In this document: positions 16,262 to 24,966 of the stretch, piece by piece
Position numbering within the stretch: the stretch's first letter is position 1
Layout: every line of letters begins with the position of its first letter
NCBI GenBank assembly: GCA_900547105.1
Contig: URFL01000002.1
Location: 145,451-209,450, forward strand
Direction: 5' to 3'
Length of the DNA: 64,000 nucleotides
Origin: an uncultured Oscillospiraceae bacterium
GTDB taxonomy: Bacteria; Bacillota; Clostridia; Oscillospirales; Acutalibacteraceae
Notes under the pieces: model-generated
Databases searched by the model: none
The model's input: the letters and a program-made list of their open reading frames with translations, nothing else
Told to the model about the DNA's origin: nothing
Program-made: the position numbers and the translations under genes

Positions 16262-18046
16262 TCAATCGGCTGCCAGAGCGGCACCGCCGGTCACACTTTG
16301 CAAGATCAGCCACGCGTCGGCGGCGCTGATACCCGCCGCGCCATCCACATCGGCGGCGCGCTGCGCGGAAATATCCAGCTCCACCTGTCCGCTTGCCGCC
16401 TGCAGCGCCGCCAGCGCATCCGCGATGGTGACGGTACCGTCGCCGTCCACATCCCCCACGGCATACACCGGCACCTCCGCCAGCGCCAAACGCGCCTGAT
16501 CCAGCGCCGCGGTCGCCTGCCGGATCGCCTCCGGCGACATATACGGATACGCGGTATCCACCGCTTGCGCCTGCGCCCGCGCGTCGGTATACGCCTGCCA
16601 CGAATCGGGGGTGTAATGCCGCTCGGTTTTCACCGGCTGCTCCACCGCCGCGCGCAGCTTCACAATTTCCTCCGCCGGCTGGGTCATATCCACCACCCGC
16701 GCCGTGGTCACGGTCATGGTGAACGCGCCTTTTTGATAGTTTTCCGGTGCCAAATACACCTGCATCCGGTTGACCGCGCGCCAATTCATCGCGCCCTGCC
16801 GTGGGGCGGTCGGGTCGCTTTGCAAAACGTTATAGCCATCCTCGGCGGCAGCATCCAGCGGGATGCACAGCCGGTTGATGCCGGTGTGCAGCTGCCCGAT
16901 CGCGGCATCCTCCGCCGCCAGCCGCCAGCCATAGGTGCAGCGCGCTCCGTCCTCGTCCACCGACCGCAGCAGCACCCAGCCGTCGGTATTCCATACGCCG
17001 TCATACCCCTCCGGCCCTTGCAGATCCAGTTCCAACAGCAGCATGGTACGGCTGAAATCGTGGTGGGACAGATCCACTCCCACACCGTCGCCGCCCTGGT
17101 CGGCGTACGCCCAGTCGGCGTACAGCGTTTGCTGCGATTCGCCGGGATAGCTGCCGCACAGCCGCGAAAAGTTCGCGGCATCATAGGTGATCTCCACCAT
17201 ATTGTCCCGCACCTGCTGCATCTGCTGCGCCATCGCGTTCAGCTGGGACAACAGGGCGGTTTCGTCCGCCACCAGCGCCAGCGCCTGCTGCCGCGTGGCG
17301 GCAAACAGCTCCAAGCTGTCCTGACGGTAGACGATTCCCTCTGGGAAATGGTCATCCGCCGCCGCGCGCACCCGATCGCGCGCGATCTCCATCACATCGT
17401 TGACTACCCGCACCTCCGACAGCCGCATGGTGTAGGTGTCTGCCATTTCGTCCGCCACCACGCTGTCGCGCAGCCGCATGGTCAGAATGATGCGCTGCAC
17501 CTGCGTCCAATCCATCAACCCGCGGTGGTTATCTGCCGGACGGTTCAGCGGAATGGACAGCTCCAAATGACCGTTTTGCATCGACACCTGATCCGGGCGG
17601 ATATTCCAACCGTAGTTGTGTTCGTCGTTGGTTTCGGAGTTGCCGCCGTTGATTTTCAGCTCCGGGTCGCCTTCTTTATCCTTGACATTCACCGACCGCA
17701 GCTTCACCGTCAAGCTGTCCCACGCCGCGTCGGGGGTTTGCGAGGCATCGGTGGAGGACAGATCGATCGTTACTTTCAGACGCAGATTTTCCCTTCCGGG
17801 ATAGTCGGTTTCCACATCCACGCCGTCCTCGCTCTCCAGGTTGTCGGCACGTGTCCAGTTGGCATAAAGCGTATCGCCGTACAGCAAATCGTTCGTGTCG
17901 GCGTTATATTCCCGCTCGAATTTGGAAAAGCGCATCAATTCATAGGTCGGGATGGTTTCGGTTTCCTGATCGGCGATAGCACCCCATCCGGTCAGCAAGC
18001 ATGCCAGCCCGGCCAGCACCGCCACACATCGTTTGATTTTTTTCAT
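16262..18046 (-). CDS. Secreted dockerin protein with two related beta modules and a FIVAR domain
   Basis: This 594-aa secreted protein starts MKKIKRCVAVLAGLACLLTG, a signal peptide, with AGGAGG 9 bases before the ATG. Two related modules follow, at about residues 40-200 and 295-455. Both begin with a YA(N/D)W segment, then contain GVDV/GVDL, a strand and a YGW(N/R) motif, and end with a STARVV/SEVRVV-like strand. I do not recognise the module; it resembles carbohydrate-binding beta sandwiches. A FIVAR-like helical domain lies at about 464-525. The C-terminus is a type I dockerin: repeat one (GDVDGDGTVTIADALAAL) is canonical, repeat two (ADVDGAAGISAADAWLIL) has lost some calcium ligands. It carries no recognisable catalytic domain, so it may be a binding or structural component. 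Confidence 0.8.
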   Translation of the reverse strand: MKKIKRCVAVLAGLACLLTGWGAIADQETETIPTYELMRFSKFEREYNADTNDLLYGDTLYANWTRADNLESEDGVDVETDYPGRENLRLKVTIDLSSTDASQTPDAAWDSLTVKLRSVNVKDKEGDPELKINGGNSETNDEHNYGWNIRPDQVSMQNGHLELSIPLNRPADNHRGLMDWTQVQRIILTMRLRDSVVADEMADTYTMRLSEVRVVNDVMEIARDRVRAAADDHFPEGIVYRQDSLELFAATRQQALALVADETALLSQLNAMAQQMQQVRDNMVEITYDAANFSRLCGSYPGESQQTLYADWAYADQGGDGVGVDLSHHDFSRTMLLLELDLQGPEGYDGVWNTDGWVLLRSVDEDGARCTYGWRLAAEDAAIGQLHTGINRLCIPLDAAAEDGYNVLQSDPTAPRQGAMNWRAVNRMQVYLAPENYQKGAFTMTVTTARVVDMTQPAEEIVKLRAAVEQPVKTERHYTPDSWQAYTDARAQAQAVDTAYPYMSPEAIRQATAALDQARLALAEVPVYAVGDVDGDGTVTIADALAALQAASGQVELDISAQRAADVDGAAGISAADAWLILQSVTGGAALAAD

Positions 18047-18090
18047 GCCCCGGTTCCTCCTACCCGCCCAAAAGGCGTTCACATACTGTC

Positions 18091-18119
18091 ATCATACGAA
18101 ACCCGACCGGACTTGTCAA
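18091..18119 (-). promoter_or_regulatory. Consensus promoter of the dockerin gene
   Basis: On the minus strand a perfect TTGACA and TATGAT are separated by 17 bases. The start codon at 18046 is about 40 bases after the likely transcription start. This shows the dockerin gene has its own vegetative-type promoter and is not only read through from upstream. Confidence 0.88.
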
Positions 18120-18278
18120 CAACCGACCCGGTTTTGCTGTGAATATTCTCCGGTTCGTGCAAAAGCGACCGGATTTTCTGCCGCTTTGCACAGATACAGC
18201 GCCATCGCACAACCACCAGTATATACCGCGCCACCGCCAAGTGCATCCGCCATCGCCTGCGTTTTCTCCGCCAACAGC

Positions 18279-18320
18279 AAACGACCGGCAGACAGCCAAA
18301 AGGCCATCTGCCGGTCGTTT
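18279..18320 (-). terminator. Terminator after the pectate-lyase-like gene
   Basis: A 14-bp perfect stem (AAACGACCGGCAGA with TCTGCCGGTCGTTT) encloses a 14-base loop. On the minus strand it is followed by a short GCTGTTGG tail, so the uridine run is inside the stem end (GTTT). It lies 52 bases after the stop codon at 18373. Confidence 0.75.
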
Positions 18321-18372
18321 TATCGCTTTTTACGCCCGTTTCGCGCTGTGGCGAAGCCGGAGTGGTTCCCTC

Positions 18373-21300
18373 TTATTCGCCGGGAACAAACTGCGTGCCC
18401 AGGAATTTGGTTTCGACTTTCGCGCCGTCCTCCTGGAAGATGTACAGGTTCTGTTTACAGCTGATGGTGCCGACCACTTTACCCTTGGCGCCCTTATGAT
18501 AGATCGCCGCGGGAATTTGAATCTGATCGGTTTCGGAGCTGGCGCCCTGGTTCGCGATCCAGTTGATCTTCAGGAAATCGTTCACCGGAATATGCCATTT
18601 GTCCGCCGCATTCTTGACCGACATCTTGGAATCGTTGTTGGACACGAAGGTGGTACCCAAAATGTTCAGCGTACCGCCCTCGAAGCACTCGCCCTTGTAC
18701 ACGCACCACGGGAAGCAGTTCACATAGTTGACCGTGCCGCCCTTGACATACGCGATACCCTGGGCGTTCGGGCTCCAGGAGTCGGTGTTCCACACACCGA
18801 TGGTACCGGTGAATTTCTCGGTGGTATGCACGTTGTGACCGCCGTATTCCACGCCATCGTATTTGTTAAACACGCCCATGGATTCGTACAGGTTCAGCTG
18901 CGCATTACCGGATTCCGCATACACGCCATCGTGGCAGGCGTCGAACGCGAAGCCCCACATATTGCCCACGAAAGAGCCCTTGGTGTACGGGTCTTCCATC
19001 AGCTTGATCTGGGTGTTGATGCTGATGTTGAAGCTGGAGAAGAATTTCACATTTTTGCAATCGCCCAGCTCCACGCCGTTGACTTTGCGCGCCGCATATT
19101 CGGTCAGCATCGTATCACGGCTGATCTTCTCGCCGTTTTCATCTCTGTTACCGGACTCATTGCCGTTCGGTGCGATCGGATAGTTGCCGCTCCAGCTGGA
19201 GAAGTTGAAGTGGAAATCCTGCACCCAACCGCCGTTGATGCCATGACCCATGATCAACGCTTTGCTCATAACCGCACCGGTCACATCCGAGATCACGATG
19301 CCGTCGCAGCGATTGGTCATCGCGTCGATACCGACATACGCGCCGGTGAAGCACACGTTCTGGATCCAGGTGCCTTTGTTGGCACGGATCGTGGGCGGAT
19401 ACGCCTTCACTTTTTCGCTGGTGAGCTTTGCTTTATCGCTGAGACCCTGCTCCGGATAGTACACAGTGAAACCGGTGGCACCGGCGTTTTGACCCAGCGT
19501 AATGAGCGGTGTACCGTTGGCATTGTTCTTACCACTGTAGGCAAAGATCTGAGTGCCGTCCATGGTACCGTTACCGTAGTGCTGACCGGTGAACACACCG
19601 CGCAGCTCCACGCCCGCCGGCACTTTCAGCGTACCTTTGACCAGATAGTAGCCCGCATGCAGATAGACGATACCGCCGCCGTTTTTGCCGGCTGCATTCA
19701 GCGCCGACTGGATCGCTGCGGTGCTGTCTTTCACTTTGGTTTCTTTCTCAGAAATCGGATCCGTCTTATAAATGGTCGAGCCTTTCAGCGTATTGCCCGC
19801 AACAGCGCCGTAAGATGCCACATCAAACAGTTTCGCTTTCGCGGCCTTGCGCTGCGGTGCAAAGGTGTAATCGTACTCGTCCGCGCGTTTGATGATATCG
19901 GTGTTCTTGTCATCGCGCTGGATGCGTTTGTCGCTGTCGCTCCAACCGGTGCCGTTGAACAGCGCCTTGTCGGTTTTGAAGGTGTTGCCGAGCAGCATCA
20001 CCTGCGACACCTTTTTGGACACCTTAAAGGTGCTCTTGGAGGTTTTGGACGCTTTGAAAGTGGTGTTGCTGGCGTTGATATGACCGCCGTCCATAAACAG
20101 CGCGTTATCCTGCCAGTTTTCCAGCGTGCATTCGCTCAGGTCGATCGCGTAATCCGCCGAGTTCACCGCACGAATCGCGTTGTCCGCGTTGCGGAACACG
20201 GTGGTCGAGACCGCCAGCGTTTCGTTGCCCTTGGAGTTATAGTAGATACCCGCCTGGCTCGCATCAATATCCGAATACGAAACCTCCAAGCCCGGGTAGC
20301 TCATGTTTTCGATATAGATACCCACCTTGGTGTTGCGGGTGACCAGCTTACCAATGGAATCGTTACCGTCGGTCAGCATGCAGGCATACCGCACATTATT
20401 GGCGTAGATATCGTACCAATAACCCCAGTCCTGACGACCGGCACGAATACCGATCACGTTGTTCTTGGTGTAGTTTTCCAGCTGTTTGGCCGCCGCCGAT
20501 TTGGCTTTGGGTGCGTTCGGCAGACCGCTCTGCTCCCAATATTTGGTGTCAAAGCGCACTTTTTCGATACGCGGAATATCGTACGCTTCCGCGCCGTAGA
20601 TGCCCTGGTTCAAAACCGTAGCATAGAAGTTACGGATCACCATGGACGAACAGCTGCTGTTGTAGAAACCTCTATACGAGTTATACAAGGTGACATTCAT
20701 CACCACCGTGTGGCCGGTGCCGCGGATGGTGGAAGGATATGCCTGCGGGTTGGTCGCGCTCTGCTCCGGATACCACACACTGATATCGCGCAGCGTCGCA
20801 GCGCTTTTCATGCTGATCAACGGAGAATCCATCGAATCGTTCGCGCTGCCGCGTTTGTCATACGCCATCAGAACGGTGCCTTTGTTCGCAGCGCCCAGAC
20901 CGCCCTCATCGGGGTTCATCCATTCGCCGCGCAGAGTCACGCCGCCTTCGATGGTCAGTTCGTTCTTCTCCACACGATAGAAACCTGCCGGCAGATACAC
21001 AACACCGCCGCCCGCCGCATGAGCCGCGCTCAAGCAAGCCTGGATAATGTCGGTGCAATCCTCTTTACCGGTGCGGTCCGCGCCCAGATCCAGCGGAGAC
21101 AGCATATAGGTGATGCGATCCGTGGCTTTCATGCCTTTGCTGGGAGTGGCGATACGCGCTTTAATATGTTTGGTCGCGATCTCCTCCAACGACGGCTCAT
21201 CCGGCTCATCATCGTCAGTCGGTTCATCGGGCTCGTCATCGTCCCAATCGTCATCGTCATCCCCATCGTCATCGTCGTCCTCGGGCTCCTCGTCATCCGT

Positions 21301-21462
21301 GGGCTCCTCGTCATCGCCATCATCAACCTGAGGTTCGCTGCTGGCATCCGACGATTCCGGTTCCGGTTCCGGATCTTTTTTGTCCTTTTTACACGCCGAG
21401 AAGCAGAATACCAGCATAATCAGCGTCATCAAAAGAGCCAAAATCTTCGTAAATGCTTTCAC
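18373..21462 (-). CDS. Lipoprotein with two pectate-lyase-like beta-helix domains
   Basis: This 1029-aa protein starts at GTG and has a lipoprotein signal (hydrophobic core then FSAC, Cys24), so it is probably anchored on the outer face of the membrane. A strongly acidic linker (about residues 30-95, Asp/Glu/Pro-rich) separates the anchor from the enzyme part. Two parallel beta-helix units of the Pectate_lyase_3 type follow. Each has the N-terminal hallmark: DCTDIIQACLSAAHAAGGGV with VYLPAGFYRV near residue 150, and STAAIQSALNAAGKNGGGIV with YLHAGYYLV near residue 590. This fold occurs in polygalacturonases, rhamnogalacturonases and epimerases. I could not identify catalytic Asp pairs, so activity and substrate are unknown. 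It follows the GH38 gene by 77 bases. Confidence 0.82.
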   Translation of the reverse strand: MKAFTKILALLMTLIMLVFCFSACKKDKKDPEPEPESSDASSEPQVDDGDDEEPTDDEEPEDDDDDGDDDDDWDDDEPDEPTDDDEPDEPSLEEIATKHIKARIATPSKGMKATDRITYMLSPLDLGADRTGKEDCTDIIQACLSAAHAAGGGVVYLPAGFYRVEKNELTIEGGVTLRGEWMNPDEGGLGAANKGTVLMAYDKRGSANDSMDSPLISMKSAATLRDISVWYPEQSATNPQAYPSTIRGTGHTVVMNVTLYNSYRGFYNSSCSSMVIRNFYATVLNQGIYGAEAYDIPRIEKVRFDTKYWEQSGLPNAPKAKSAAAKQLENYTKNNVIGIRAGRQDWGYWYDIYANNVRYACMLTDGNDSIGKLVTRNTKVGIYIENMSYPGLEVSYSDIDASQAGIYYNSKGNETLAVSTTVFRNADNAIRAVNSADYAIDLSECTLENWQDNALFMDGGHINASNTTFKASKTSKSTFKVSKKVSQVMLLGNTFKTDKALFNGTGWSDSDKRIQRDDKNTDIIKRADEYDYTFAPQRKAAKAKLFDVASYGAVAGNTLKGSTIYKTDPISEKETKVKDSTAAIQSALNAAGKNGGGIVYLHAGYYLVKGTLKVPAGVELRGVFTGQHYGNGTMDGTQIFAYSGKNNANGTPLITLGQNAGATGFTVYYPEQGLSDKAKLTSEKVKAYPPTIRANKGTWIQNVCFTGAYVGIDAMTNRCDGIVISDVTGAVMSKALIMGHGINGGWVQDFHFNFSSWSGNYPIAPNGNESGNRDENGEKISRDTMLTEYAARKVNGVELGDCKNVKFFSSFNISINTQIKLMEDPYTKGSFVGNMWGFAFDACHDGVYAESGNAQLNLYESMGVFNKYDGVEYGGHNVHTTEKFTGTIGVWNTDSWSPNAQGIAYVKGGTVNYVNCFPWCVYKGECFEGGTLNILGTTFVSNNDSKMSVKNAADKWHIPVNDFLKINWIANQGASSETDQIQIPAAIYHKGAKGKVVGTISCKQNLYIFQEDGAKVETKFLGTQFVPGE

Positions 21463-21539
21463 CTTGTTAACCTGCCTTTCAGTAGAAAAATCATTATATC
21501 AACACAGCCATTTGGCTACTGTGACAAAAGAAATACCGA

Positions 21540-24500
21540 TCAATACCAGAACTTCAGGGTCTTGATCTCGAACGGACGGAAGCTCAAAGCGATTTGCCCG
21601 TTATCAGGCGCCAGCTGCTCGGTTTCCACCTCCAGCATATCGGTGGTGGCCGCGCGTTTGGCATCAAACCCGGTGGTCAGCACCGCTTGTGCTTGGCTGC
21701 CCTCGCATTCGTACAGCCGCACGATAAACGCGCGATCGCTGTCCTCGCAGGGCTTGATGGTTTCGATCAGCACATGGTCGCTGTCGGTGGTAACCGGCGG
21801 CTGGTAGCTGACGCTGCCTCCCGCGATCAGCACCGGATTGTTCAGCGCATACGCGGGGTATACCACCGTGTCGGTGGCAAAGGCACCGGTGTGCGGGCAG
21901 AGCGAGTAAACACATTCGTGATACCCCTCATCGCCGCGGGGGTCAGGCTTGCAGCCACCCTTATGCAGCGACAGCGCGATGCGATTGTCGTACAGGCTGA
22001 CGCCGTATTTGCAATCATTCAGCACCGCCACGCCAAAGCGGGTCTCGGACAAGTCGGTATATTTGTGCTGCGGCACTTCAAAGCGTGCCTGCTCCCAGCT
22101 GTTGTTGCGGCTGGTGGAACGGCGCAAATACCCAAACTGAACTTCCTGCGTGGCGTAATCCGAACGGACGCTTGTATCAAACACGGTTTTGAGGAACCGA
22201 TGCTTGTCATGCCAATCGATCGCCGTTTCAAAGTCGATGCGCGGCGAATCGGCGTAGAACACCATATCCTGATACACACGGCTGTTCGGCGACAAACGGT
22301 ACACGGTGCGAATACGGAACTCGACTTCGCCATCCGCGACCGGTTCAAACGATTCCAGCTCTGTGCAATCGGTCAGCTTCATTTCCAAATCGTTGTCGAT
22401 GTCCCAGTTGTCCCAAGCGTGCGGAACATCTTCGCCGAACAGGAAGGTGTTTAAGCTGTATCCTTTGCCGCGCACCTCGCGCCCGGTGGCTTTATCCACC
22501 AGCGAGGCGATCCGCCCTTTTTCATCAAAGGTCACCACCGCCATCGGCGTGGTCAACACCCGATCGGCAAAGTGGAACGGCGACGGCTGCGGGTGGTAGG
22601 TTCCGCCCACCAGCGGCAACGCGCGGGTTTCAAACGGTTTCAGCGCCACTCCGGCGACCCGAAGCGATCGGCTGCCGTCCCGGCGAGTAATGATCTGCTG
22701 CCGATAGCCGTCGATGTAACCGTTTTCCGGCACCGGCATATCGATCACATCGCTGCGGGGAATATCGACCGGGTTGCTCACCGTGACGCTGCCGGTAGCC
22801 GGTGCGCCCTCCAGCAGTCGCTGAGTCAAGCCGGTGGCCTTTTCGATCACCTCAGTGGTCTCGCGGATGGAGCGATCGTGCGCCGGGGCGATACAGGTAC
22901 CCGGCAGAATATCGTGAAACTGGTTGACCAGCAGCTTTTCCATCAGCGGTGCCATTGCCTCTTCAGAAGCGGGCACGCCATCGGCAATCGCTTTTTCCAC
23001 GGTATACAATTCCGCATTGTGCAGAGCAATCTCCGCTTTGCGGTTGTTGCGTTTGATGGTATGTTGATTGGTATATGTGCCGCGGTGAAGCTCCAAATAC
23101 AGCTCGCCGCGATACACATTGGGATCCACCGCATCGCGCTCCAGCTCTTGCATAAAGCGACCGACGGTGGTATATTCCGCCCGCGGTACCCCTTGCAGAT
23201 CGCGTGTGCGCTTGGCCATTTCCAGCATAAAGGCTTCGGGGCCACCGCCGCCATCGCCATGACCAAAGGTCATCAGCCGCGCATCGGTTACGGATTTCTG
23301 GCTGATGCCGTCCTTGCCCTTGCGGCATACCCGCGGGATCAGGCATCCCGGTGTGGTACCGCCCTCGGTGCAATTGAAATGGGTGAACACCCGCGAACCG
23401 TCGATACCCTCCCAGTAGAAGGTATCATAAGGGAACACATTGGTATCGCTCCAGCCCACCTTGGTGGTCAGGAAGTACGGGATACCACATCCATTCAAAA
23501 TCTGCGGCAGCGCGGCGCTGAAGCCGAAGCTGTCCGGCAGGAAATAGGCGTTGGAGCTGTATCCGAACTTTTCGCGCGTATATCGCATTCCCCACAAAAA
23601 CTGGCGAATCAGATATTCGCCGCCGGGAATGTTGCCGTCGCTTTCGACATACACGCCGCCGTTGGGTTCGTAGCGACCCTCCAAAATGCGCTTTTTGATC
23701 GCCTCAAACAAATCCGGATAATGCATCTCCATCCACTTCAAATGATAAGCGGAGCTTTGCATAAAGGTGTAATCCGGGTCGCGATCCATCAGGTTCATCT
23801 GGTTGGAATAGGTACGCGCACATTTTTTGATAGTTTCGTCAATCTCCCACAGCCACGCGGTATCCATATGCGAATGGCCGATCAAACCGACGTGCGGTGC
23901 ATGCGGCGCGTTGGTTTCCGCCAACAGAGGTGCCATCACCTCGCGCGCTTTTTGCAGCGACGCTTCCACCTCCTGCCACGGCACGGTATCCATCGAGTAG
24001 ATCAGGATGGGGTGCAGCTCAATGAAACAGTTGGTGATACGCGCCCGCTGGAAGCTTTCCGGATCCAGATTCTCCCACAGTTCCAGCAGTGTGCGCAAAT
24101 CGTAGCTGAATTCAGCGACGATTTCGTTCTGTGTACAAATCTCAAAGTTACCGATCGGGTAACGAAACGAGCAGGTTTCAACCGGTGCATACGGGAAACA
24201 TCCCTCCACCGTGTGCCCGGCGTATGCCTCAATGGCGAGGGAAAAGTTCTCCCCTGCTGCCGCGCCGGCGGTGAAACGAGGGGCGTAGTGATTGCCGTGA
24301 CACGCCACCGCCATTTTGGTCGCATAGTTGCCATACGGCATGCCGTTGACGAACAGCAAGCCTTCATATCCACAAAAGTGCATATGCTTGAGGAACAGGG
24401 GCTTGCCCGCCAGCCGTTCCGGCACCACATAGGTGCCGCGCAGCCAGTTGTACTGCTTTTCTGCGCCCCATTCACTCTCGGCCGTCACCGGCGTGTACAA

Positions 24501-24653
24501 ATCATCATCCGTCGGCGGCGCATACAGCGAATCAAAGGTTGTATAGCTTTCCAGCGCCAGCACATCTTCCGTATGGAACAGGTACGGATCCAACCGTTTG
24601 AGCAAGGAGCGTATCTTGCTGATGGTTTTATCAATTTGTCTTGCATGCATCAT
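21540..24653 (-). CDS. Alpha-mannosidase, glycoside hydrolase family 38
   Basis: This 1037-aa zinc enzyme removes alpha-mannose residues by a retaining mechanism. It has no signal peptide, so it is cytoplasmic. The GH38 catalytic core is seen: zinc ligands in GLIGHSHMDTAWLW (about residue 255), the nucleophile Asp in YFLPDSFGFSAALPQIL (about 374), and the later His in TFGHGDGGGGPEAFM (about 462). The mid helical domain contains NQFHDILPGTCIAPAHD, also a family feature. The C-terminal half forms beta domains ending in LSFRPFEIKTLKFW. The ATG at 24653 has GGAGAG 7 bases ahead; a start six codons upstream has no site. It lies between the surface protein gene and the pectate-lyase-like gene, suggesting intake and trimming of mannose-containing oligosaccharides. 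Confidence 0.95.
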   Translation of the reverse strand: MMHARQIDKTISKIRSLLKRLDPYLFHTEDVLALESYTTFDSLYAPPTDDDLYTPVTAESEWGAEKQYNWLRGTYVVPERLAGKPLFLKHMHFCGYEGLLFVNGMPYGNYATKMAVACHGNHYAPRFTAGAAAGENFSLAIEAYAGHTVEGCFPYAPVETCSFRYPIGNFEICTQNEIVAEFSYDLRTLLELWENLDPESFQRARITNCFIELHPILIYSMDTVPWQEVEASLQKAREVMAPLLAETNAPHAPHVGLIGHSHMDTAWLWEIDETIKKCARTYSNQMNLMDRDPDYTFMQSSAYHLKWMEMHYPDLFEAIKKRILEGRYEPNGGVYVESDGNIPGGEYLIRQFLWGMRYTREKFGYSSNAYFLPDSFGFSAALPQILNGCGIPYFLTTKVGWSDTNVFPYDTFYWEGIDGSRVFTHFNCTEGGTTPGCLIPRVCRKGKDGISQKSVTDARLMTFGHGDGGGGPEAFMLEMAKRTRDLQGVPRAEYTTVGRFMQELERDAVDPNVYRGELYLELHRGTYTNQHTIKRNNRKAEIALHNAELYTVEKAIADGVPASEEAMAPLMEKLLVNQFHDILPGTCIAPAHDRSIRETTEVIEKATGLTQRLLEGAPATGSVTVSNPVDIPRSDVIDMPVPENGYIDGYRQQIITRRDGSRSLRVAGVALKPFETRALPLVGGTYHPQPSPFHFADRVLTTPMAVVTFDEKGRIASLVDKATGREVRGKGYSLNTFLFGEDVPHAWDNWDIDNDLEMKLTDCTELESFEPVADGEVEFRIRTVYRLSPNSRVYQDMVFYADSPRIDFETAIDWHDKHRFLKTVFDTSVRSDYATQEVQFGYLRRSTSRNNSWEQARFEVPQHKYTDLSETRFGVAVLNDCKYGVSLYDNRIALSLHKGGCKPDPRGDEGYHECVYSLCPHTGAFATDTVVYPAYALNNPVLIAGGSVSYQPPVTTDSDHVLIETIKPCEDSDRAFIVRLYECEGSQAQAVLTTGFDAKRAATTDMLEVETEQLAPDNGQIALSFRPFEIKTLKFWY

Positions 24654-24966
24654 GGCATATCTCTCCAACAAAGCCAGTCGTTACACGACAGGAGGGTTAT
24701 GGTTATCCGCAAAAGCCATTCGGTTTGCGGGCGTATATATGGTAAAGCCGTCGGCGCCACAGCGCCATGCGGTAGGGCTTTCAACATCAGGGAAAACAAT
24801 CATTTGTTTTCGGTCACAAATTTAGGGCGTACCTTCTCGCCAGATGAGTCGTACCCATCGGCGTGCTGCGATTCAGCCAAGGAAACAAGGGGGTCGGTCG
24901 TGCCGGGGAACCGGGAGATTCCCCGGCACGACCGTTACATTATATATAGGTTGCTAACATCAAGTC
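24654..24966. other. Intergenic region (313 bases) with a strong hairpin
   Basis: Between the surface protein gene and the GH38 gene there is no coding frame I can support. It contains the long hairpin at 24896-24933 and the small palindrome GTCGT-TAC-ACGAC at 24677-24689, close to the GH38 start. No clear -35/-10 pair for GH38 was found. Confidence 0.6.
24896..24933 (-). terminator. Perfect 15-bp hairpin downstream of the surface protein gene
   Basis: GGTCGTGCCGGGGAA pairs perfectly with TTCCCCGGCACGACC around an 8-base loop. It lies about 30 bases after the stop codon of the 1370-aa surface protein. There is no uridine run on either strand, so it may stabilise the mRNA 3' end or act as a factor-dependent stop rather than as a classic terminator. 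Confidence 0.55.

Larger units (their letters stand above)
18047..18372. other. Intergenic region (326 bases) with promoter and terminator
   Basis: This gap holds the minus-strand promoter of the dockerin gene (18091-18119) and the terminator of the pectate-lyase-like gene (18279-18320). A 63-codon minus-strand frame (18116-18307) runs through it, but its start lies in the terminator stem and has no ribosome binding site. I see no other gene. Confidence 0.7.

Noticed and set aside
18116..18307. A 63-codon minus-strand frame after the pectate-lyase-like gene
   Set aside because: The translation looks fairly protein-like, but its start lies in the terminator stem and no ribosome binding site is present. 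I could not support it.
18139..21807. A 1222-codon plus-strand frame opposite the pectate-lyase-like gene
   Set aside because: Same shadow effect. The sense protein has a lipoprotein signal and clear beta-helix motifs, while the plus-strand translation shows none.
24896..24933. Riboswitch or T-box in the intergenic regions at 24.7-24.9 kb and 29.1-29.3 kb
   Set aside because: The hairpins there lack T-box, purine, SAM, TPP or other recognisable riboswitch cores and lie at the ends of genes, not in leaders.
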